A DNA stretch of 64,000 bases, from contig NZ_CP029287.2 of assembly GCF_003201675.2 (NCBI RefSeq), forward strand, positions 1,364,001 to 1,428,000, in the 5' to 3' direction. Each line of letters starts with the position of its first letter. The stretch's first letter is position 1. Of the stretch, positions 57,824-64,000 are shown piece by piece. The translations under genes were made by a program, and so were the position numbers. The DNA is from Metallosphaera hakonensis JCM 8857 = DSM 7519. Its GTDB lineage: Archaea; Thermoproteota; Thermoprotei_A; Sulfolobales; Sulfolobaceae. The notes below the pieces were generated by a model. The model had not been told where the DNA came from and did not search any database. It was given only the letters and a program-made list of their open reading frames with translations.

Positions 57824-59119
57824 ATGAGAAAAATGGTTGTAACTGATTTTGAGAGCATAGCTTTGGATGTAGCGGCTAAATATAAGGGAAAAATACAGAT
57901 AATGCCTAAAGTTCCAGTCAATTCTCTTAATGATTTCTCAGTGCTTTATACCCCAGGCGTTGCGGCTGTCTCACAGGCTATTCGCAAACAACCAGAGATG
58001 TCATTTCATTACACATATAGATGGAATGTGATAGCCGTAGTTACAGATGGGTCTAGAGTCCTGGGACTAGGTGACATAGGTCCCGAAGCCGCAATGCCGG
58101 TCATGGAAGGCAAGGCCCTAATTTTCAAGTTCCTTGGTGGGGTAGACGCAGTGCCTCTTCCCTTAGGTACAAAGGATGCAGACAAGATAATAGAGACTGT
58201 TAAACTTTTGGAGCCAGCCTTTGGGGGAATCAACCTTGAGGACATAGAGTCGCCCAAATGTTTTTACGTCCTTGAGAAGCTTAGAGCGATAATGGAGATT
58301 CCAGTATGGCATGATGACCAGCAAGGAACGGCTGGGGCTACATTAGCTGGCCTAATCACTGCCTTAGAGATAACAGGGAAAAATCCATCTTCAATAAAAG
58401 TGATTTTGTTTGGTACAGGAGCAGCAAATATAGCTACGGCCAGACTATTGAGCAAATTCGGCATACCCTTAAAGAATATGGTTCTAATAGACTCAGCTGG
58501 CGTATTGTATAAAGGGAGATCAGATGAAGAAAAAATGAAAACAGAAAATCCTTGGAAGTATGAATTATTAAAGGAAACAAATGCAGAAGACGCCAGAACC
58601 ATAGAGGATGCATTTAGAGGTGCAGACGTACTAATAGCAGCGTCAAAGCAGGGTCCAGACGTAATAAAGAAGGAATGGATTAAATTGATGAATTCGGATC
58701 CAATAGTGTTTGCTTTAGCTAATCCTATCCCAGAAATCTGGCCTGAAGCGGCTAAGGAGGCTGGGGCTAAGATAGTGGCCACTGGTAGAAGCGATTTTCC
58801 CAATCAGGTCAATAACTCCCTGATATTTCCTGGCGTTTTTAGGGGTTCTCTAGATGTGAGAGCCAAGACCATAACGGACGAAATGGTAATAGATGCAGCG
58901 AGAGAGCTAGCCAGCTATGTGAGGGAGAAAGGGGCTAGCCCAGAATATATTATTCCTAAAATGACTGAATGGGAAATATATCCTAGAGTGGCTGCAGCTG
59001 TTGGTATAAGAGCCATTCAGCAAAACGTGGCTAGGGAGGTTAAGAACTATTTTGAGCTTGCGGAAAACGCCAAATCACTTATCGAGAAGACTAGATCCCA
59101 ACTTAGGAGTATAGCTTAA
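57824..59119 (+). CDS. NAD(P)-dependent malic enzyme
   Basis: The 431-residue enzyme decarboxylates malate to pyruvate. [14 protein letters not shown] near residue 44, the metal site [13 protein letters not shown] and WHDDQQGTA near 160, and the Rossmann motif [14 protein letters not shown] near 190 mark the family. No phosphotransacetylase-like domain is attached. A second ATG (57833) could also serve as start. Confidence 0.93.
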   Translation: MRKMVVTDFESIALDVAAKYKGKIQIMPKVPVNSLNDFSVLYTPGVAAVSQAIRKQPEMSFHYTYRWNVIAVVTDGSRVLGLGDIGPEAAMPVMEGKALIFKFLGGVDAVPLPLGTKDADKIIETVKLLEPAFGGINLEDIESPKCFYVLEKLRAIMEIPVWHDDQQGTAGATLAGLITALEITGKNPSSIKVILFGTGAANIATARLLSKFGIPLKNMVLIDSAGVLYKGRSDEEKMKTENPWKYELLKETNAEDARTIEDAFRGADVLIAASKQGPDVIKKEWIKLMNSDPIVFALANPIPEIWPEAAKEAGAKIVATGRSDFPNQVNNSLIFPGVFRGSLDVRAKTITDEMVIDAARELASYVREKGASPEYIIPKMTEWEIYPRVAAAVGIRAIQQNVAREVKNYFELAENAKSLIEKTRSQLRSIA

Positions 59120-59151
59120 ATTTTTATAACTATATACACTATGGACCTTTG

Positions 59152-59165
59152 CCTAGTATACTAGG
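59152..59165. promoter_or_regulatory. 14-bp perfect palindrome before the RNA polymerase operon
   Basis: CCTAGTATACTAGG lies between the TATA-like TATAACTATATAC (59125-59137) and the rpoH ATG at 59177, close to where transcription should begin. It could be an operator or a short hairpin in the leader. Confidence 0.5.
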
Positions 59166-59176
59166 GTGTAGAAATT

Positions 59177-59428
59177 ATGCGTTCATCTTCTAAAAAGGTA
59201 GATCCTAGGGTCCACATTCTGGTTCCAAAGCATGAGGTTCTTCCAATCGAGGAAGCCTACAAAGTTCTTAGGGAACTCGGAATTGGACCCGAAAAATTGC
59301 CTTGGATCAGAGCTTCAGATCCAATGGCTAAGACCATAAACGCCAAACCCGGCGATATAATAAAGATAACAAGGAAAAGTCCCGTTGTGGGAGAGCTAGT
59401 AGTTTATAGGTATGTGGTGAGTGGGTGA
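59177..59428 (+). CDS. rpoH: RNA polymerase subunit Rpo5 (RpoH)
   Basis: The 83-residue protein is the Rpb5 C-terminal homologue. [31 protein letters not shown] and [13 protein letters not shown] are characteristic. It leads the rpoH-rpoB-rpoA1 operon, with its stop overlapping the GTG of rpoB (GTGA). Confidence 0.97.
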   Translation: MRSSSKKVDPRVHILVPKHEVLPIEEAYKVLRELGIGPEKLPWIRASDPMAKTINAKPGDIIKITRKSPVVGELVVYRYVVSG

Positions 59429-62400
59429 GCATGCTTTCCATAGATGATAGATGGACAATAGTTGAGGCGTATTTTAAATCGAGGGGTTTGGTTAGGCAGC
59501 ATTTGGACTCGTTCAATGATTTTATCAAGAATAAGTTGCAGGAAATTATAGATGAGCAGGGAGAAATAGCAACTGAGATACCAGGATTAAAGATTAGGCT
59601 TGGCAAAATCAGAGTTGGGAAGCCTAGGGTCAGAGAGGCAGATAAGGGAAATAAGGAGATAACTCCCATGGAAGCTAGGTTGAGGAATCTAACATATGCT
59701 GCCCCAGTTTACCTCACCATGACACCTGTGGAGAATAATATCGAAGGCGATCCTACCGAGGTACATATAGGCGATATTCCCATAATGCTAAAATCTATAG
59801 CTGATCCGACTTCTGAATTCAGCCAGGAAAAATTAGTTGAAATAGGAGAAGACCCGAAGGATCCAGGGGGCTATTTCATAATTAATGGTAGTGAGAGAGT
59901 TATTGTCACACAAGAGGATCTTGCGACTAATAGGGTTCTTACAGACGTTGGTAAAACCGGTTCAAATATTACACATACCGCAAAAATAATTTCTAGTACT
60001 TCTGGCTATAGAGTACCAATTACTATTGAGAGATTAAAGGACTCAACGATTCACGTTTCGTTCCCTGCAGCCCCTGGAAGAATACCTTTCGCCATACTTA
60101 TGAGGGCCTTGGGTGTCGAGACTGACGAAGAAATCACTCTAGCCGTGTCCCTGGATCCAGACATACAAAACGAGCTTCTTCCATCTCTTGAACAGGCCAG
60201 TTCGATTACGAGTAAAGAGGATGCGTTAGATTTCATTGGAAATAGGGTTGCGATTGGTCAGAAAAAGGAAATGAGGGTGCAAAAGGCCGAACAGATACTT
60301 GACAGATATTTTCTTCCTCACATTGGCATAAGTCCCTCAGATAGAACAGCTAAGGCCTATTACCTAGCTTTCGCGATTTCTAAACTTATTGAGCTCCATC
60401 TGGGAAGGAGGGAGCCAGATGATAAGGATCATTATGCCAATAAGAGGTTGAAACTAGCTGGAGATCTCTTCGCGAGCCTGTTTAGGGTTGCATTTAAGGC
60501 CTTTGTTAAGGACTTGGTATTCCAGCTCGAGAAATCTAAGGTAAGAGGCAGGAGGCTTGCTATCAATGCTCTTGTCAGACCAGATATAATATCTGAAAGA
60601 ATAAGACACGCTCTTGCTACAGGTAATTGGGTAGGCGGGAGGACAGGTGTAAGCCAACTTTTGGATCGTACCAATTGGCTATCAATGTTGAGCCATCTAA
60701 GAAGGGTCGTTTCATCTTTAGCTAGAGGGCAACCTAACTTTGAAGCCCGGGATCTTCACGGAACCCAGTGGGGTAGATTATGTCCATTTGAGACTCCTGA
60801 GGGACCAAATAGCGGACTTGTGAAAAACATTGCCCTATTGGCTCAGATATCGGTAGGAGTCAACGAGAAAACCGTTGAGAGAACACTATATAATCTAGGC
60901 GTAGTACCTGTAGAGGATGTCATAAAGAAGGTTAAATCTCAAGAAGAGACAGAACCTGAGGACTACCAATCATGGAGTAAGGTTATACTGAACGGCAGAC
61001 TAGTTGGATATTATCCAGATGGGGCAGAGCTGGCACAAAAAATTAGAGAGAAGAGGAGAGAAGGGGAAATAAGCGATGAGGTCAACGTAAATCATACAGT
61101 TACTGAAACGTTTAACGAGGTTTATGTTAACTGTGATAGCGGTAGAGTTAGAAGACCACTTATAGTAGTCAGACATGGGAAGCCTCTTGTTACCAAAGAC
61201 GATATTGAGAATCTACGGAAGGGTAAGATTACTTTCGATAACCTCGTAAAGGAAGGGAAAATAGAGTTTTTGGATGCAGAAGAAGAGGAAAATGCTTACA
61301 TAGCCCTTGAACCAAAGGACGTAACTAAGGATCATACACACCTGGAGATATGGACTCCTGCCATATTGGGTATCACAGCGTCAATTATCCCCTATCCTGA
61401 ACACAACCAATCTCCTAGAAATACATATCAGTCGGCAATGGCTAAACAGGCTCTAGGTCTTTACGCTGCAAATTATCAAATAAGGACTGATACTAGGGCG
61501 CATTTACTACACTATCCGCAGAAGCCAATAGTCCAAACTAGAGCTCTTGAGGCCATAGGTTACACTGAAAGACCGGCTGGAAACAATGCCATATTTGCCT
61601 TGATGTCATATACAGGTTATAACATGGAAGACGCAGTCATCATGAATAAGTCCTCAGTGGATAGGGGAATGTTTAGATCGACCTTTTTCAGACTATACTC
61701 TGCTGAAGAGATAAAGTATCCTGGAGGACAGGAGGACGAAATCTTGCTTCCCGAGGCCGGAGTTAGGGGCTATAAGGGTAAGGATTACTATAGACTGCTC
61801 GAATCCAATGGTATAGTTCCTCCAGAGGTAGATGTTAAGGGAGGAGATGTATTAATTGGGAAGGTAAGCCCACCCAGGTTCCTCCAGGAGTTTAAGGAGC
61901 TTTCCCCAGATCAGGCTAAACGCGATACTTCCATTATTACTAGACATGGTGAGAGGGGGACGGTAGACCTGGTTCTTGTCACGGAAACGTCCGAGGGCAA
62001 TAAGTTAGTCAAAGTGAGGGTAAGAGACCTAAGGATTCCAGAAATAGGTGATAAGTTCGCTACTAGACATGGACAAAAAGGAGTTGTTGGGATGTTAATA
62101 CCTCAGGTTGACATGCCTTATACTACCACGGGCCTAGTTCCTGATATAATCTTGAATCCGCACGCTCTTCCATCTAGGATGACTGTAGGCCAGATCATGG
62201 AAGCCTTGAGTGGTAAATTCGTAGCTGCCTCAGGAAATTCGGTTGATGCTACCCCGTTCTACAATACACCTATTGAAGAAATTCAAAAGAAATTGCTAGA
62301 CAACGGATATCTGAGCGATGGATCAGAAGTTGTATATGATGGAAGGACAGGGGAGAAGTTAAAGGGAAGAATACTCTTCGGGATAGTATATTACCAGAAG

Positions 62401-62808
62401 CTACATCATATGGTTGCAGACAAGATGCATGGACGTGGAAGAGGTCCAGTTCAGATACTGACAAGGCAACCCACTGAGGGAAGAGCTAGGGAAGGAGGAC
62501 TTAGGTTTGGAGAGATGGAGAGGGATTGTCTAATTGGATACGGAGCCGCGATGCTAATAAAGGACAGGCTTTTGGATAATTCGGATAAGGCCACAGTTTA
62601 TATATGTGATCAATGTGGGTATGTGGGTTGGTATGACAGGGCTAAGAATAAATATGTATGCCCGATTCACGGAGATAAGTCCACTTTATATCCGGTTGTA
62701 ATTTCGTATGCGTTTAAGCTACTACTTCAGGAGTTAATGAGTATGGTGATAGCCCCAAGATTAGTTCTAGGGGAAAGGGTCCCAGTTAACGGTGATTCAA
62801 ATGAGTGA
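59425..62808 (+). CDS. rpoB: RNA polymerase subunit Rpo2 (RpoB)
   Basis: The 1127-residue second-largest subunit is full length and unsplit, as in crenarchaea. The N-terminus has [19 protein letters not shown]; the fork and active-site regions show [19 protein letters not shown] near residue 445 and [14 protein letters not shown] near 732; [12 protein letters not shown] near 878; a C-terminal zinc site CDQCGYVG with CPIHG lies near 1065. Start is GTG 59425 or ATG 59431. The stop overlaps rpoA1 by 8 bp. Confidence 0.97.
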   Translation: MSMLSIDDRWTIVEAYFKSRGLVRQHLDSFNDFIKNKLQEIIDEQGEIATEIPGLKIRLGKIRVGKPRVREADKGNKEITPMEARLRNLTYAAPVYLTMTPVENNIEGDPTEVHIGDIPIMLKSIADPTSEFSQEKLVEIGEDPKDPGGYFIINGSERVIVTQEDLATNRVLTDVGKTGSNITHTAKIISSTSGYRVPITIERLKDSTIHVSFPAAPGRIPFAILMRALGVETDEEITLAVSLDPDIQNELLPSLEQASSITSKEDALDFIGNRVAIGQKKEMRVQKAEQILDRYFLPHIGISPSDRTAKAYYLAFAISKLIELHLGRREPDDKDHYANKRLKLAGDLFASLFRVAFKAFVKDLVFQLEKSKVRGRRLAINALVRPDIISERIRHALATGNWVGGRTGVSQLLDRTNWLSMLSHLRRVVSSLARGQPNFEARDLHGTQWGRLCPFETPEGPNSGLVKNIALLAQISVGVNEKTVERTLYNLGVVPVEDVIKKVKSQEETEPEDYQSWSKVILNGRLVGYYPDGAELAQKIREKRREGEISDEVNVNHTVTETFNEVYVNCDSGRVRRPLIVVRHGKPLVTKDDIENLRKGKITFDNLVKEGKIEFLDAEEEENAYIALEPKDVTKDHTHLEIWTPAILGITASIIPYPEHNQSPRNTYQSAMAKQALGLYAANYQIRTDTRAHLLHYPQKPIVQTRALEAIGYTERPAGNNAIFALMSYTGYNMEDAVIMNKSSVDRGMFRSTFFRLYSAEEIKYPGGQEDEILLPEAGVRGYKGKDYYRLLESNGIVPPEVDVKGGDVLIGKVSPPRFLQEFKELSPDQAKRDTSIITRHGERGTVDLVLVTETSEGNKLVKVRVRDLRIPEIGDKFATRHGQKGVVGMLIPQVDMPYTTTGLVPDIILNPHALPSRMTVGQIMEALSGKFVAASGNSVDATPFYNTPIEEIQKKLLDNGYLSDGSEVVYDGRTGEKLKGRILFGIVYYQKLHHMVADKMHGRGRGPVQILTRQPTEGRAREGGLRFGEMERDCLIGYGAAMLIKDRLLDNSDKATVYICDQCGYVGWYDRAKNKYVCPIHGDKSTLYPVVISYAFKLLLQELMSMVIAPRLVLGERVPVNGDSNE

Positions 62809-64000
62809 AAAATATCAAATAAATGAGAAAATTGTTAAAGGCATTCGTTTCGGAATTTTGTCTCCAGATGAAATAAGGAAGATGTCGGTAACTGCTATAA
62901 TAACCGCCGATGTTTACGACGAAGATGGTACCCCTATTGAGGGTAGCGTGATGGATTCCAGGCTAGGGATAATTGAGCCAGGTCAGAAATGCCCCGTTTG
63001 CGGAAATGTAATAGGAAATTGTCCAGGCCATTTTGGTCATATAGAGCTAGTTAGACCTGTTATTCATGTAGGCTTTGTGAAACATGTTCATGACCTTTTG
63101 AGATCCACATGTAGAAGATGTGGAAGGGTTAAGGTAAGTGAAGAGGATATCCAAAAGTACAGGAAGATCTACGACGCAATAAAGAAGAGATGGCCATCCG
63201 CGGCCAAGAGGCTTATAGACCATGTTAAGAAATCATCTATGAAGGCACCTGTATGTCCACATTGTTCGGAGAAGCAACTGAAACTTAAGCTCGAGAAGCC
63301 CTATAACTTCTACGAGGAGAGAAAAGAAGGTGTAATGAGATTAACTCCTTCCGATATAAGAGAGAGACTAGAGAGGATACCTGATTCTGATGTGGAGCTT
63401 CTTGGCTATGATCCAACCACTAGTAGACCAGAGTGGATAATACTAACTGTCTTACCAGTACCACCTATTACAATTAGACCCTCCATAATGATTGAAAGTG
63501 GAATAAGAGCAGAGGACGACTTAACTCATAAATTAGTAGATATAGTCAGAATAAATGAAAGACTGAAGGAAAGTATAGATGCAGGGGCTCCTCAACTTAT
63601 CGTGGAAGATCTATGGGATCTTTTACAATATCATGTTGCCACATACTTTGATAATGAGATACCGGGTTTACCCACGTCTAAGCACAGATCGGGCAGACCG
63701 TTAAGAACTTTAGCTCAGAGATTAAAGGGCAAGGAGGGAAGGTTCAGGGGTAATCTATCAGGAAAACGAGTAGACTTCTCAGCTAGAACAGTAATATCCC
63801 CAGACCCAAATATCAGTATTGATGAGGTAGGCGTTCCATATGATGTAGCCCAAATCCTAACTGTCCCAGAGAAGGTTACCAAATGGAACATAGATAGAAT
63901 GAGGCAATACGTTATAAACGGTCCAGATAAATGGCCAGGGGCTAACTATGTAGTGAGATCAGACGGTAGAAGAATAGATCTCAGATACGTGAAGGATAGA
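62801..64000 (+). CDS. rpoA1: RNA polymerase subunit Rpo1N (RpoA'), cut by window end
   Basis: The ATG at 62801 overlaps the rpoB stop. The 400 codons seen contain the clamp zinc site [19 protein letters not shown] (near residue 65), a second site CRRCGRV with CPHCSE (near 105 and 150), the lid/rudder region up to [20 protein letters not shown] near 325, and continue open to the last base. The active-site NADFDGD motif is beyond the window. Normal length is about 880 residues. Confidence 0.95.
   Translation, partial: MSEKYQINEKIVKGIRFGILSPDEIRKMSVTAIITADVYDEDGTPIEGSVMDSRLGIIEPGQKCPVCGNVIGNCPGHFGHIELVRPVIHVGFVKHVHDLLRSTCRRCGRVKVSEEDIQKYRKIYDAIKKRWPSAAKRLIDHVKKSSMKAPVCPHCSEKQLKLKLEKPYNFYEERKEGVMRLTPSDIRERLERIPDSDVELLGYDPTTSRPEWIILTVLPVPPITIRPSIMIESGIRAEDDLTHKLVDIVRINERLKESIDAGAPQLIVEDLWDLLQYHVATYFDNEIPGLPTSKHRSGRPLRTLAQRLKGKEGRFRGNLSGKRVDFSARTVISPDPNISIDEVGVPYDVAQILTVPEKVTKWNIDRMRQYVINGPDKWPGANYVVRSDGRRIDLRYVKDR

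Overview
The window is a gene-dense, AT-rich chromosomal segment of a thermoacidophilic crenarchaeon of the order Sulfolobales. The assignment rests on gene content: an Rpo8 (RpoG) RNA polymerase subunit, the truncated TFB paralogue TFB3, a TF55-beta thermosome subunit, Orc1/Cdc6-1 beside an origin with ORB boxes, a split RpoA, SSV-type integrase fragments at tRNA genes, leaderless promoters and many GTG/TTG starts in overlapping operons. The genus cannot be fixed from the sequence alone.

Layout. 1-2.8 kb: an IS256-like element whose transposase is interrupted by a second, frameshifted IS. 2.9-9.1 kb: a tiny acidic repeat protein, ABCE1, FBP aldolase/phosphatase, S17e, a ubiquitin-like Urm1 protein, a Cgi121-like protein and a membrane HerA-like ATPase. 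9.1-20 kb: thermosome beta, TFB3, HisRS, a proteasome beta subunit lacking catalytic residues, MtnA, Rpo8, an Sm protein, archaeosine TGT and a PAN / TGT-PUA / PAC2-chaperone operon. 20-24 kb: MBF1-HflX-Trm56-TFE-m5C methyltransferase-SPOUT operon. 24.1-24.9 kb: tRNA-Val and tRNA-Arg face each other with two decayed SSV-type int(N) fragments between them. 25-30.2 kb: RpiA, SWIM protein, Elf1, GGGP synthase, Sec61-beta, an HTH-CBS regulator, RNase P RNA, Tsr3 and TiaS. 30.3-32.2 kb: a third int(N) with tRNA-Ala, then oriC1 and cdc6-1. 32-38 kb: DUF99, thioesterase, NadM, SAM hydrolase, CYTH, NSUN methyltransferase and RadA. 38-47.6 kb: threonine deaminase, prephenate dehydratase with an apparent frameshift, an AhbA/B-like protein, a flavoprotein and purine genes (purA, two purP paralogues, purB). 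47.6-55 kb: intron-containing tRNA-Thr, ThiL, a tetraether-synthase-like radical SAM enzyme, a riboflavin/regulator operon, GatB, cytidine deaminase and Upp. 55-64 kb: S28e, L24e, Ndk, aIF5B, malic enzyme and the rpoH-rpoB-rpoA1 operon, cut by the window end.

Functional themes are protein quality control (thermosome, PAN, inactive proteasome beta, PAC2 chaperone, Urm1), transcription (TFB3, TFE, MBF1, Elf1, Rpo1N, Rpo2, Rpo5, Rpo8), RNA modification (TGT, Trm56, TiaS, Tsr3, NSUN) and replication/recombination (oriC1, Cdc6-1, RadA). The accessory material is limited to the nested IS and the three int(N) scars. The most notable observations are the three tRNA-linked integrase footprints at graded stages of decay, genes whose starts look broken or non-canonical (pheA, nadM), the non-catalytic proteasome subunit, an acidic tandem-repeat microprotein before ABCE1, and a Cys-rich microprotein in a four-gene operon.
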